A stretch of 64,000 nt of DNA from Rhizobium sp. Leaf306 (GTDB taxonomy: Bacteria > Pseudomonadota > Alphaproteobacteria > Rhizobiales > Rhizobiaceae). Both the position numbers and the translations under genes were made by a program. The stretch covers positions 516,970 to 580,969 of the forward strand of contig NZ_LMNX01000001.1 in NCBI RefSeq assembly GCF_001423425.1. The letters are read 5' to 3'. Below the pieces are notes generated by a model. That model was not told the origin of the DNA, searched no databases, and saw nothing but the letters and a program-made list of their open reading frames with translations. This document shows, in pieces, positions 30,023 through 39,023 of this stretch (positions within the stretch are counted from its first letter, which is position 1; each line of letters starts with the position of its first letter).

Positions 30023-30105
30023 AATACTCAACCTTGTTCCATCCCTTTTGACCGGCTTGCCGCGCCAAACATGCTCATGGCGTAACGCAGCGCCGTTTTC
30101 CAGTC

Positions 30106-30134
30106 TTTCACCGCAGATTTCAATCGTCTATACC
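30106..30134 (+). promoter_or_regulatory. predicted thrC promoter
   Basis: TTTCAC (30106-30111), 17-bp spacer, TATACC (30129-30134) preceded by C, close to the rhizobial CTTGAC-N17-CTATAT pattern, 37 bp before the GTG start of thrC. Confidence 0.5.
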
Positions 30135-30171
30135 AGCGGCGCGAATAAAAATCGATTGGGGATTATCGGTC

Positions 30172-31566
30172 GTGGACTACATTTCTACCCGGGGCGAAGC
30201 GCCCGCTCTCGGCTTTCGTGATGCACTGCTGGCCGGCCTTGCCCGCGACGGTGGTCTTTACCTGCCGCGCCACTGGCCGCAGCTGTCCAAGCGGGACATC
30301 CGCAATCTGCGCGGAAAGTCCTATGCGGAAGTGGCTTTCGAGATCCTCAAGCATTTTGTCGACGGGGAAATTCCGGACGACAAGCTGAAGACCATGATCA
30401 ACGAGGCCTATGCGACCTTCCGTCATCCGGCGGTCGTACCGCTCGTGCAGACCGGCCCGAACGATTTCGTTCTCGAGCTTTTCCACGGCACGACGCTTGC
30501 CTTCAAGGATGTGGCGATGCAGCTGCTGGCGCGGCTGATGGATCATGTTCTGGCCGAGCGCGGCGAGCGCGCGACGATCGTCGGCGCGACATCGGGCGAT
30601 ACGGGCGGTGCGGCGATCGATGCCTTTGCCGGGCGCGACCGGACCGACATCTTCATCCTCTTTCCCGAAGGCAAGGTATCGCCGGTGCAGCAGCGCCAGA
30701 TGACCTCGTCGACCGCATCCAACGTGCATGCGGTGGCGCTCAAGGGCAATTTCGACGACTGCCAGAACATCGTGAAAGAGATGTTCAACGATGTCGCCTT
30801 CCGCGACCGGGTGAAGCTTTCGGGCGTCAACTCGATCAACTGGGCCCGCATCATGGCGCAGGTGGTCTATTACTTTACAGCTGCTGTTTCGCTCGGCGGA
30901 CCGGATCGCAAGGTATCGTTCACGGTGCCGACAGGCAATTTCGGCGATATTTTTGCAGGCTACGTGGCCAAGAAAATGGGCCTGCCGATCGACCGGCTGG
31001 TGATCGCCACCAATGACAACGACATTCTTGCCCGCACGCTGAAGACCGGGCGCTACGAGATGCAGGGGGTGATGGCGACCACGTCGCCGTCGATGGATAT
31101 CCAGATCTCGTCGAATTTCGAGCGGCTTCTGTTTGAAGCCTATGGCCGCGATCCGAGCGCCGTGCGCTCATCCATGGCGAGCCTGAAGCAATCGGGTGCG
31201 TTCGAAATCAAGCCGGAAGCGCTGAAGGCGATCAAGCGCGAATTCCGCGCCGGCCGCGCCACGCAGGAGCAGGTTGCCGAGACAATCCGCGAGACGCTTG
31301 AAGCCACCGGCTACCTGCTCGACCCGCATACAGCGACCGGTGTTTTCGTGGCTCAGAAGAACGCGCGACCCGGCAGCCCGATGGTGACATTGGCCACGGC
31401 CCACCCCGCCAAATTCCCGGCGGCGGTAAAATCCGCTTGCGGAATTGATCCGGCACTTCCATCATGGCTCGCTGATCTGATGCACAGGGAGGAGCGCTTC
31501 GATACGCTGGACGCCGAGCTGAAGGCCGTTGAAACATTCATCGGCGACCACGCACGGGCCAATTGA
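30172..31566 (+). CDS. thrC: threonine synthase
   Basis: A 464-residue PLP enzyme converting O-phosphohomoserine to threonine. It starts at GTG 30172 with MDYISTRGEAPALGF, the standard proteobacterial N-terminus. The PLP lysine is in HGTTLAFKDVAMQL and the phosphate loop is GATSGDTGGAAIDAF. Length is that of the long (type 2, yeast/E. coli-like) threonine synthase. thrB, the preceding step, lies 10 kb away on the other strand. It overlaps or nearly abuts the downstream M16 peptidase gene, so the two are probably co-transcribed. Confidence 0.97.
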   Translation: MDYISTRGEAPALGFRDALLAGLARDGGLYLPRHWPQLSKRDIRNLRGKSYAEVAFEILKHFVDGEIPDDKLKTMINEAYATFRHPAVVPLVQTGPNDFVLELFHGTTLAFKDVAMQLLARLMDHVLAERGERATIVGATSGDTGGAAIDAFAGRDRTDIFILFPEGKVSPVQQRQMTSSTASNVHAVALKGNFDDCQNIVKEMFNDVAFRDRVKLSGVNSINWARIMAQVVYYFTAAVSLGGPDRKVSFTVPTGNFGDIFAGYVAKKMGLPIDRLVIATNDNDILARTLKTGRYEMQGVMATTSPSMDIQISSNFERLLFEAYGRDPSAVRSSMASLKQSGAFEIKPEALKAIKREFRAGRATQEQVAETIRETLEATGYLLDPHTATGVFVAQKNARPGSPMVTLATAHPAKFPAAVKSACGIDPALPSWLADLMHREERFDTLDAELKAVETFIGDHARAN

Positions 31567-31607
31567 GCCAGTTATCGGCAGTGCCGGAAAGACGCGAAGA
31601 CGTGAAT

Positions 31608-32906
31608 ATGAATGTTGAAATCACCCGGCTCCCCTCCGGGCTCACAGTCGTGACCGAGACCATGCCACACCTGGAGAGCGTCGCGCTCGGTGTGTGGATC
31701 AAGTCCGGAGCCCGCAACGAGACCGAGAACGAGCACGGCATCGCGCATCTTCTCGAGCACATGGCGTTCAAGGGCACAGCGAGGCGCAGTGCCCGCGATA
31801 TCGCCGAGCAGATCGAGGATGTCGGCGGCGAACTCAATGCCGCGACTTCGACCGAAACCACATCCTATTACGCAAGGGTGCTCAAGGACCACGTGCCGCT
31901 CGCGGTCGATATCCTTGCCGATATCCTGACGGAATCGGAATTCGACGAGGAAGAGCTGCGCCGCGAAAAGCACGTCATCCTGCAGGAAATCGGCGCGGCC
32001 AACGACACGCCCGACGACGTGGTGTTCGACCGCTTTTCCGAAGTCGCCTATCGCGGCCAGACGATCGGGCGCGCCATTCTCGGCACGCCGGAGACGGTAA
32101 AAGGGTTCACGCCGCCGCAGATCCGCGGCTATCTCTCGCGCAATTATACGACCGACCGGATGTTCATCGTCGCGGCCGGCGCTGTCGACCACCAGGTGTT
32201 CTGCAAGCAGGTCGAGGAGCGGTTCGCAAGCCTGCCGACCATGCCGAGTGCGACGCCCGTTCTCGAGCCCGCCCATTATATCGGCGGCGACACCCGCGAA
32301 GACCGCGACCTGATGGATGCCCAGCTGCTGATCGGCTTCGAGGGCAAGGCCTATCACCAGCGGGACTTCTACTGCTCGCAGATTCTCGCCAACATCCTCG
32401 GCGGCGGCATGTCCTCGCGGCTGTTCCAGGAAGTGCGCGAGCGTCGGGGCCTTTGCTATTCGGTTTATGCATTCCATTGGGGCTTTTCCGATACGGGCAT
32501 TTTCGGCGTCCATGCGGCGACCAACGGCGACGAGTTGCCGAACCTCGTGCCTGTCGTCGTCGAAGAGCTGCGCAAGGCGTCCGAGACGATCCATCAGGCG
32601 GAAATCGACCGGGCACGTGCGCAGATCCGTGCCCAGCTTCTGATGGGCCAGGAAAGCCCTGCCGCCCGCGCCGGCCAGATCGCCCGCCAGATGATGCTCT
32701 ACGGCAAGCCGATCCCCAATGACGAGATGATGGAGCGCCTGGAGGGGATCACGACCCAGCGGCTGACCGATCTTGCCGGACGTCTGTTCTTCGACACGGT
32801 GCCTACGCTTTCGGCGGTCGGTCCGATCGCACAACTGCCGTCGATGGAAGAGATCGCGGCGTCGCTTTCCTCACCAGGCGTGACAACCAAAAAGGCGGCC
32901 GGCTGA
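31608..32906 (+). CDS. M16-family zinc metallopeptidase (mitochondrial-processing-peptidase-like)
   Basis: A 432-residue pitrilysin-family protease. The inverted zinc motif HLLEH lies near residue 50 (GIAHLLEHMAFKGT), with the downstream Glu in EELRREKHVILQEI completing the site. A second, inactive M16 half carries the Gly-rich ILANILGGGMSSRLFQ. ATG 31608 (MNVEITRLPSGL) matches the family start; a TTG at 31563 would overlap thrC. The thrC-mpp pairing is usual in Rhizobiales. Probably cytoplasmic or periplasm-facing peptide processing; the substrate is unknown. Confidence 0.93.
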   Translation: MNVEITRLPSGLTVVTETMPHLESVALGVWIKSGARNETENEHGIAHLLEHMAFKGTARRSARDIAEQIEDVGGELNAATSTETTSYYARVLKDHVPLAVDILADILTESEFDEEELRREKHVILQEIGAANDTPDDVVFDRFSEVAYRGQTIGRAILGTPETVKGFTPPQIRGYLSRNYTTDRMFIVAAGAVDHQVFCKQVEERFASLPTMPSATPVLEPAHYIGGDTREDRDLMDAQLLIGFEGKAYHQRDFYCSQILANILGGGMSSRLFQEVRERRGLCYSVYAFHWGFSDTGIFGVHAATNGDELPNLVPVVVEELRKASETIHQAEIDRARAQIRAQLLMGQESPAARAGQIARQMMLYGKPIPNDEMMERLEGITTQRLTDLAGRLFFDTVPTLSAVGPIAQLPSMEEIAASLSSPGVTTKKAAG

Positions 32907-32942
32907 TCAAGCCGCCTGCCCTGCCCGGAGCACACAAGCACC

Positions 32943-33554
32943 ATGGCCAAGTCCGTGTTTCGGTTCCTATCGCGACATCCGGACACACCGGAGATCTCAG
33001 GCGAGCGCCACATCATGCGCCTGCCGCTTTATGCCGACTACAAGGCCTGGATGACGCTGCGGTCGCAAAGCCGGGCGTTCCTGCAGCCGTGGGAGCCGAC
33101 CTGGCGCCCTGACGAGCTGACGGAATCGGCGTTTCGCGCTCGCGTGGTGCGCGCCACCCAGGAACATGCGTCAGGCGTTGCCATGCCGATGCTGCTTTTC
33201 CGCCGCGACACGATGGAGCTTTTGGGGGGCCTGACGATCGGCCATATCCGCCGCGGCGCGTCGCAGAGCTGCATGGTCGGCTACTGGATGGGCGAGAAAC
33301 ATTCGGGCCAAGGCCATATGTTGGCCGCATTGGAGATGGCTATCCCCTACATCTACGGCGGACTTCAGTTGCACCGGATCGAGGCAGCCTGTATTCCGGA
33401 CAATTGGAAAAGCATCCGGCTTCTCGAAAAGGCCGGATTCGAGCGGGAAGGTCTTTTGCGGAAATATCTCAAGATCAATGGCGAGTGGCGCGACCACGTG
33501 ATTTTCTCCCGACTGCCAGAAGATGGTGAATTTGCGAAAATGCTGAACACATGA
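32943..33554 (+). CDS. GNAT-family N-acetyltransferase (RimJ/RimL-like)
   Basis: A 203-residue acetyltransferase. The acetyl-CoA loop appears in MGEKHSGQGHMLAALEMA, and the RimJ-type C-terminal signature is HRIEAACIPDNWKSIRLLEKAGFEREG (cited in part here). The family acetylates N-termini of ribosomal proteins or small amines; the substrate is not readable. Follows the M16 peptidase gene by 36 bp and overlaps the next gene by ATGA, suggesting a thrC-mpp-GNAT-EAL transcription unit. Confidence 0.9.
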   Translation: MAKSVFRFLSRHPDTPEISGERHIMRLPLYADYKAWMTLRSQSRAFLQPWEPTWRPDELTESAFRARVVRATQEHASGVAMPMLLFRRDTMELLGGLTIGHIRRGASQSCMVGYWMGEKHSGQGHMLAALEMAIPYIYGGLQLHRIEAACIPDNWKSIRLLEKAGFEREGLLRKYLKINGEWRDHVIFSRLPEDGEFAKMLNT

Positions 33555-36463
33555 TGCTGCGTCACATGAGTTTCTCGGCCATGCCGCGCCTGCCGTCGGT
33601 TCTCGGAATTGTTTCCGCTGTCTTGATGTTTCTTGCGGCGGCGACGTTTGCACAGGCGGCCGAGCCGGTGAAAATCTCGCGCGACGACACCGCGCTCGAC
33701 CTGACCCGCACGACCGACATCTACGCCAACCAGGGCGAGGCCTTTCAGGTTTCCACGGCCGCTGCTGCCGACGGTATCCGTCGCCGCATCGAGGTGCGCG
33801 CATCTTCGCCGTCGCACCAGGGCGACTGGGCGGTGTTTGCGCTTTCCAACGTTTCCGAGGAGCAGCTGGAGCGGGTAATCGTCGCGCCGCATTTCCGGCT
33901 GGTGAATTCCAAGGTTTTCTGGCCGGATCTCGGCTCGCAGCGCATCATCTCGATCACGCCATCGGAAGGGTTTGCGCTCGACCGCATTGCCAGCCCCGAT
34001 GCCGACGTGTTTCGCATCACGCTCAATCCGGGCGCGACCATCACCTTCGTTGCCGAGCTCTCGACGCCGTCGCTGCCGCAGATCTATCTGTGGCAACCGG
34101 ACGCCTACAAGGATTCGGTCAACTCGTTCACGCTCTACAAGGGCATCGTGCTCGGCATTGCCGGCCTGCTTGCGGTGTTTTTGACGATCCTGTTCGTGGT
34201 CAAGGGAACCTCCATGCTGCCGGCGGCGGCGGCACTTGCCTGGGCGGTGCTTGCCTATATCTGCGTCGACTTCGGGTTTCTCGATAAGCTGATCAGCGTC
34301 ACATCGTCGGACGAGCGAATATGGCGCGCCGCAGCCGAAGTGGCGCTTGCCTCGTCGCTCGTGATCTTTCTGTTCACCTATCTCAATCTCAACCGCTGGC
34401 ACGTGCATCTGGGCTATGCGACGCTTGCCTGGGTCGCGGGTCTCGTGCTCCTCGGCGGCGTGGCGATCTACGATCCGTCCGTCGCATCGGGTATCGCCCG
34501 CCTGTCCTTTGCGCTGACGGGCAATGTCGGCATCCTCCTGATCGTCTATCTCGGCTTCAATCGCTATGACCGCGCCATTCTTCTGGTGCCGACCTGGGCG
34601 CTGCTGCTGGTCTGGCTGTTCGGCGGATGGCTGACGGTCACCGGCCAGCTGGACAACGACATCGTGCAGCCGGCGCTTGGCGGCGGACTGGTTCTGATCG
34701 TTCTCCTGATCGGCTTCACCGTGATGCAGCACGCCTTTGCCGGTGGCGCTTACCAGCAGGGACTGTTTTCCGATCTGGAGCGGCAATCGCTGGCGCTGAC
34801 CGGATCTGGCGACACCGTCTGGGACTGGGACGTGGCGCGCGACCGCGTGGTGACCACGCCCGATATCTCGACGCGGCTCGGCCTTGAGCAAGGCTCCATG
34901 CACGGACCGGTGCGCAACTGGCTGCCGCGTCTTCACCCCGATGACCGCGATCGTTTCCGCGCCACGCTCGACGTGCTGCTGGAACATCGCCGCGGGCGCC
35001 TGAACCACGAGTTCCGGATCCGTGCCGAAGATGGGCATTTTCACTGGCTGCAGATCCGCGCACGGCCGGTGCTCGGCTCAAACGGCGAAATCATCCGCTG
35101 CGTCGGCACCGTCATCGATGTGACCGAGCAGAAGAACTCGATCGAGCGTCTGCTGCAGGACGCGATGCATGACAACCTGACCGGGTTGCCGAACCGCCAG
35201 GTGTTCCTCGACCGTCTGCAATCGGTACTGACGCTGGCACCCGGCGACGGGCATCTGCGCCCAACCGTCATGGCGATCGACATCGACCGCTACAAGCAGG
35301 TCAACGACTCGCTCGGAATTGCCGCGGGCGACAACATTCTGATCGCGCTGACGCGGCGTCTGCGTCGTCTCTTGAAGCCTCAGGATACGCTGGCACGGCT
35401 TGCCGGCGACCAGTTCGGCCTCATCCTTGTGTCCGAGCGGGACCCGGGCAAGGTCGCGGATTTCGCCGATGCGGTGTCCAAGGCAATCATGGTGCCGATC
35501 AACTTTGCCAACCGCGAGATCGTGCTCACCGCCTCGATCGGCCTAGCCTCCTGGGTAGATCAGCAGGAAAGCGCCCCGGGACTTCTCGCCGATGCGGAAC
35601 TGGCGATGTACCGGGCCAAGCGCGCCGGCGGCAATCGCGTCGAACCGTTCCGTCCGGCATTCCGCTCGACCGGTACAGATCGTCTGCAGATCGAAACTGA
35701 CCTTCGCCGCGCCATCGAGCGACGCGAACTGACACTCGCCTATCAGCCGATCATCAGGCTTGTGGATGGCGAGATTGCCGGCTTCGAAGCGCTGATGCGT
35801 TGGGAACATCCCAAACGCGGCAGCATTCCGCCCTCCGAATTCATTCCGATCGCCGAAATGTCGGACCTGATCGGCCCTCTCGGCCTCTTTGCGATGGAAC
35901 GGGCGGCCTCAGACCTCACGTCCTGGCAGGCACAAACCGGTTCGCTGCCGATCTTCGTATCCGTCAACGTCTCGAGTGCGCAGCTCCTGAACGCCGATCT
36001 CTACAATGACGTCCGGGCATTGCTGCAGAGGACGCAGGTGGCACCGGGCCAGCTCAAGCTGGAGCTGACGGAGTCGCTGATGATGGAGAACCCGGAGCAG
36101 GCGCGTCTTGTTCTGGCCAAGCTCAAAGAGACCGGCCTCAGCCTCGCGCTCGACGACTTCGGTACCGGATACTCTTCGCTCGGCTATCTTACGCAGTTCC
36201 CGTTCGACACGATCAAGCTCGACCAGTCGTTGGTGCGCGATGCCACCGACAAGCGCGCAGTGCTTCTGCGCTCGGTCATCGCCATGGCGCGGGCGCTCGA
36301 GATGGACGTGGTGGCTGAGGGCATCCAGACCGACGAAGACGCGGCGGAACTTGCCAAGATGGGCTGCCATTTCGGCCAGAGCTACCTGTTCGGCCCGCCG
36401 GCGACGACGGATGCGATTGGCCGACTGCTGAAAGAACGGTTTCCGCTGACGAAACGGGCTTGA
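33551..36463 (+). CDS. membrane PAS-GGDEF-EAL c-di-GMP protein with degenerate GGDEF
   Basis: A 970-residue protein. Order: signal peptide (to about residue 37), a periplasmic beta-domain to about 195, seven hydrophobic segments to about 400, a PAS domain at about 410-530, a GGDEF-like domain at 535-700 and an EAL domain at 715-965. In the GGDEF domain the motif is AGDQF near residue 618 instead of GGDEF, so cyclase activity is unlikely. The EAL domain keeps EALMRW near 748 and DDFGTGYSSL, so c-di-GMP hydrolysis is plausible. The N-terminal layout resembles 7TM receptors with extracellular ligand domains. ATGA overlap with the GNAT gene. Confidence 0.92.
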   Translation: MMLRHMSFSAMPRLPSVLGIVSAVLMFLAAATFAQAAEPVKISRDDTALDLTRTTDIYANQGEAFQVSTAAAADGIRRRIEVRASSPSHQGDWAVFALSNVSEEQLERVIVAPHFRLVNSKVFWPDLGSQRIISITPSEGFALDRIASPDADVFRITLNPGATITFVAELSTPSLPQIYLWQPDAYKDSVNSFTLYKGIVLGIAGLLAVFLTILFVVKGTSMLPAAAALAWAVLAYICVDFGFLDKLISVTSSDERIWRAAAEVALASSLVIFLFTYLNLNRWHVHLGYATLAWVAGLVLLGGVAIYDPSVASGIARLSFALTGNVGILLIVYLGFNRYDRAILLVPTWALLLVWLFGGWLTVTGQLDNDIVQPALGGGLVLIVLLIGFTVMQHAFAGGAYQQGLFSDLERQSLALTGSGDTVWDWDVARDRVVTTPDISTRLGLEQGSMHGPVRNWLPRLHPDDRDRFRATLDVLLEHRRGRLNHEFRIRAEDGHFHWLQIRARPVLGSNGEIIRCVGTVIDVTEQKNSIERLLQDAMHDNLTGLPNRQVFLDRLQSVLTLAPGDGHLRPTVMAIDIDRYKQVNDSLGIAAGDNILIALTRRLRRLLKPQDTLARLAGDQFGLILVSERDPGKVADFADAVSKAIMVPINFANREIVLTASIGLASWVDQQESAPGLLADAELAMYRAKRAGGNRVEPFRPAFRSTGTDRLQIETDLRRAIERRELTLAYQPIIRLVDGEIAGFEALMRWEHPKRGSIPPSEFIPIAEMSDLIGPLGLFAMERAASDLTSWQAQTGSLPIFVSVNVSSAQLLNADLYNDVRALLQRTQVAPGQLKLELTESLMMENPEQARLVLAKLKETGLSLALDDFGTGYSSLGYLTQFPFDTIKLDQSLVRDATDKRAVLLRSVIAMARALEMDVVAEGIQTDEDAAELAKMGCHFGQSYLFGPPATTDAIGRLLKERFPLTKRA

Positions 36464-36473
36464 GTTCCGACTT

Positions 36474-36502
36474 CCTCATCTTGCCTTGTGGCGAGGATGA
36501 GG
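36474..36502 (+). terminator. stem-loop after the EAL gene
   Basis: CCTCATC-TTGCC-ttgt-GGCGA-GGATGAGG forms a long hairpin 11 bp beyond the EAL-gene stop. The 3' flank is not T-rich, so termination is likely but not certain. Confidence 0.5.
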
Positions 36503-36551
36503 GAGACCGGCTATCGCTCTCGTCAACCAAGCCTCACCAGTGTTTCGAGCA

Positions 36552-36574
36552 GCCTGACAGGCCTGATGTCAGGC
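36552..36574. terminator. 8-bp perfect stem-loop between convergent genes
   Basis: GCCTGACA-ggcctga-TGTCAGGC lies 24 bp from the stop of the minus-strand metallopeptidase gene and could end transcripts from either side. No U-tract follows. Confidence 0.4.
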
Positions 36575-36597
36575 CCGTCCGCGTGAATAGAGCCTGA

Positions 36598-37749
36598 TCA
36601 TACAGCCGTTGCCATCGCGGCGCCGCTCATGGCTTCCCAAGTCGCGCCCGGATGCTGACGGCGGTTTTCCTGGATCATGTCGTGGATGAACTGCAGCTTT
36701 GTGGTGACCGCCGGGGCGAGGATGAACGGATAGAGATCCGGCACACCCATGGCGCGGTGGATGCTGTTCAATGCCATGCTGAACGGAATCCACGCCCGAA
36801 CGAGCTGCTCGGCGCTCGCTGCCTCGTAGGGCTGGAACGCAACTTCTGCCGCCAGTTCGCCGTGGCGTCTCGGATCGATCGACAGGCCGTAGGCGCGTGC
36901 CATTTCCAGCGTATCGACGATATGGATGTAGTGGGCGAAGGTTTCGGCAAAATCCTCCCACGGATGCGAGCTCGCATAGGTGCTGATATAGGACTGTTGC
37001 CAGCCAACCGGCGGGCCTTCTTCGTAGTTGCGGCGCAACGCGTCGGCATAATCCATCGTCTCGTCGCCGAACACGGCGCGGAATGCATCGGTCCTGCCGC
37101 CGTCGCGGATTAGCTTGTCCCAGATGTAGTGGCCGGTCTCGTGGCGGAAATGGCCAAGCATCGTGCGATAAGGCTCGTTCATGGATATTCGGATCTGCTC
37201 GCGCGTCGCGTCGTCGGCTTCGGCAGCGCGGATGGCGATGAGGCCGTCTTCGTGGCCGGTCATGGCGGGCTTCACCGTTCCATCCGGCTGGATCTCGTCG
37301 ATCAGGAAATCGAAGACGAGGCCGCCCTGCGGATCTTCTTCGCGGTTGGTGCGCGGCAGGTTCCATTTCATCAGCGAATAGAACAGATGGCGCTGCGCCT
37401 GGCTGATGCGGCGCCACTGGTCCAGCCCCTCCTCGGTCGAGGCGTCAGGCACCAGGCGGTTGTGCCGGCAAGCCGGGCAAAACGGGTTCGGGTCCTCGGC
37501 AACGACCGTCCAGTTGCAGATATCCAGGCTGCTGTTGGCACAGAGCCTCACCTTGCTGTCGAGGTCACCGAACAGGTGCCAGGTCGGATCCGCCACGGGG
37601 GCGTCGGGACCCGCAACCATCTCGTCCTGCTCCAGAGCCATGATGGCGAGCTTTTCCGGAACGAAAGCCAGTTTGTAACCGCAGTGGACGCAGTTGCGAT
37701 TGTCGAAATAAACCGGTTGGCCGCAGTGATCGCAGTCGAAGAGGCGCAT
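36598..37749 (-). CDS. zinc-ribbon metallopeptidase-like protein (HETGH motif)
   Basis: A 383-residue protein. The N-terminus is a zinc ribbon with CDHCGQPVYF and CVHCGY, followed by FCPACRHNRL around residue 90. The catalytic-looking motif is HFRHETGHYIWD near residue 200, with the conserved acid in HPWEDFAETFAHYIHI about 65 residues later. This fits the putative zinc-binding metallopeptidase family Peptidase_Mx (PF15887). No signal peptide, so cytoplasmic. The substrate is unknown. It stands alone, 111 bp beyond the csbD-like gene, with a terminator between the two. Confidence 0.85.
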   Translation of the reverse strand: MRLFDCDHCGQPVYFDNRNCVHCGYKLAFVPEKLAIMALEQDEMVAGPDAPVADPTWHLFGDLDSKVRLCANSSLDICNWTVVAEDPNPFCPACRHNRLVPDASTEEGLDQWRRISQAQRHLFYSLMKWNLPRTNREEDPQGGLVFDFLIDEIQPDGTVKPAMTGHEDGLIAIRAAEADDATREQIRISMNEPYRTMLGHFRHETGHYIWDKLIRDGGRTDAFRAVFGDETMDYADALRRNYEEGPPVGWQQSYISTYASSHPWEDFAETFAHYIHIVDTLEMARAYGLSIDPRRHGELAAEVAFQPYEAASAEQLVRAWIPFSMALNSIHRAMGVPDLYPFILAPAVTTKLQFIHDMIQENRRQHPGATWEAMSGAAMATAV

Positions 37750-37802
37750 GGACAGATCCGCTAGACGAAGTGGAAGTTGGGGTGAACTGAATTCTGGATG
37801 AT

Positions 37803-37836
37803 AAAAAACCTGCCCCGGTAGGACCGGAACAGGTTT
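37803..37836 (-). terminator. rho-independent terminator of the csbD-like gene
   Basis: AAACCTG...CAGGTTT with an inner CCGGT/ACCGG stem; on the minus strand it ends in CAGGTTTTTTATC. It lies 25 bp beyond the csbD-like stop. Confidence 0.85.
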
Positions 37837-37860
37837 CTGGATTTGGCGGATTCGGATCGC

Positions 37861-38052
37861 TTAGGCGCGATCAACGATGTCCTTGCCGGCTTCCTTGATC
37901 TTGCCCTTGGCCTGCTGGGCTTCGCCCTTGGCTTCCTGGGCAGCGCCCTTGGCTTCCAGCTCGTGGTTGTCGGTCATGTCGCCGACAGCCTGCTTGACCT
38001 TACCGGAGACTTCATTGCCCATTCCGGAAATTTTATCGCTGGTGCTACCCAT
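37861..38052 (-). CDS. CsbD-family stress protein
   Basis: A 63-residue hydrophilic protein: MGSTSDKISGMGNEVSGKVK, then a KGAAQEAKGEAQQAKGKIKE stretch typical of the CsbD family. It is rich in Ala, Lys, Gly and Glu and lacks aromatic residues. CsbD-like proteins are general-stress-induced in many bacteria and of unclear molecular role. ATG 38052 follows AAGGAG at ideal spacing. The gene is monocistronic, with its own terminator. Confidence 0.93.
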   Translation of the reverse strand: MGSTSDKISGMGNEVSGKVKQAVGDMTDNHELEAKGAAQEAKGEAQQAKGKIKEAGKDIVDRA

Positions 38053-38155
38053 AGTGTTTCTCCTTGAGCTTAGCGGCATCGTTTTCGATGTCTTGCAATA
38101 GGAGAACTCCGAGCCTTGGCAGTTCGTTCCGGCATCGCTCAAGAATTTCAGAAAT

Positions 38156-38785
38156 TCAGGCGTGGCCGGCGTCGGAGGACAGCATTGCGGGCGTCACGCC
38201 CATCGAGGCGAGCGCGCGCTCGTACTTGTCTTCCAGCGTCGTACCGAAGATCAGATCTTCGCTGGCCGGGCAGTTCAGCCAGCCGTTGCTGGAAATCTCC
38301 CGCTCCAACTGTCCTGCACCCCAGCCTGCGTAACCGAGCAGCATGGTAGCGCGTGATGGCCCCCTGCCGTCACAGATGGCGCGGATGATATCGAGCGTGG
38401 CGGTGAGCGAGATATCGTCGCTGACGGGAATGGAGGACTCGCTCGAGAAGTCGTCGGAATGCAGCACGAAGCCGCGACCGGTTTCCACCGGACCTCCAGA
38501 CAGGATCGGGAACTCACGGCATTCGTGCGGGAGGGCAATGATCTCGTGCTCGTCCAAGAGCTTGAGGTGCCGCAACACTTCCGTGAAGGAAATTTCCTGG
38601 GAGCGGTTGATGATAAACCCCATGGCGCCGGCCGGAGAATGGGCGCAGACATAGATGACCGTGCGGGAAAAATTGGTATCCTGCATACTCGGCATCGCAA
38701 TCAGGAACTGTCCGTCAAGAAAGCCGCGTTCGCGACCGCCCTTGCCGCCGTCGTCCTGAGCACCCGAGAGAAGCGAAAAAGCCAT
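38156..38785 (-). CDS. yqgE: YqgE/AlgH family protein (DUF179)
   Basis: A 209-residue protein with the UPF0301 signatures: [38 protein letters not shown], the [14 protein letters not shown] core and [13 protein letters not shown] (each cited in part). The second of two adjacent ATGs (38785) is chosen because GGAGG then sits at normal spacing. Function unknown; named AlgH in pseudomonads. Cytoplasmic. Divergent from the DsbD-N-like gene across about 240 bp. Confidence 0.92.
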   Translation of the reverse strand: MAFSLLSGAQDDGGKGGRERGFLDGQFLIAMPSMQDTNFSRTVIYVCAHSPAGAMGFIINRSQEISFTEVLRHLKLLDEHEIIALPHECREFPILSGGPVETGRGFVLHSDDFSSESSIPVSDDISLTATLDIIRAICDGRGPSRATMLLGYAGWGAGQLEREISSNGWLNCPASEDLIFGTTLEDKYERALASMGVTPAMLSSDAGHA

Positions 38786-39023
38786 CATGCCTCCACCTGC
38801 AGCGCTTTGAAACCTATTCTAGCAAAACTGCGGCCGTTTGAAATGTCTGTACTGACTGTCTTTGAAGGCCGGGCCCGCCTGGTTGTGAGAGCGTGCCGTG
38901 GCTGCTGCTTCACAGCAGCGTTCCTGAAACATGGGGCACGAACCGTGGCGATCAACGGAAAATGATCCTGTTTTTCGAAAGCGCTGCTGGTTCGTTCAAC
39001 ATTTAACGGTTAATCCCTGAGCG

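Noticed and set aside
29408..30085. 225-codon frame opposite the lipoprotein gene
   Set aside because: The minus-strand gene has a lipobox and coherent composition; this frame is Arg/Asp/Cys-rich and overlaps it entirely.
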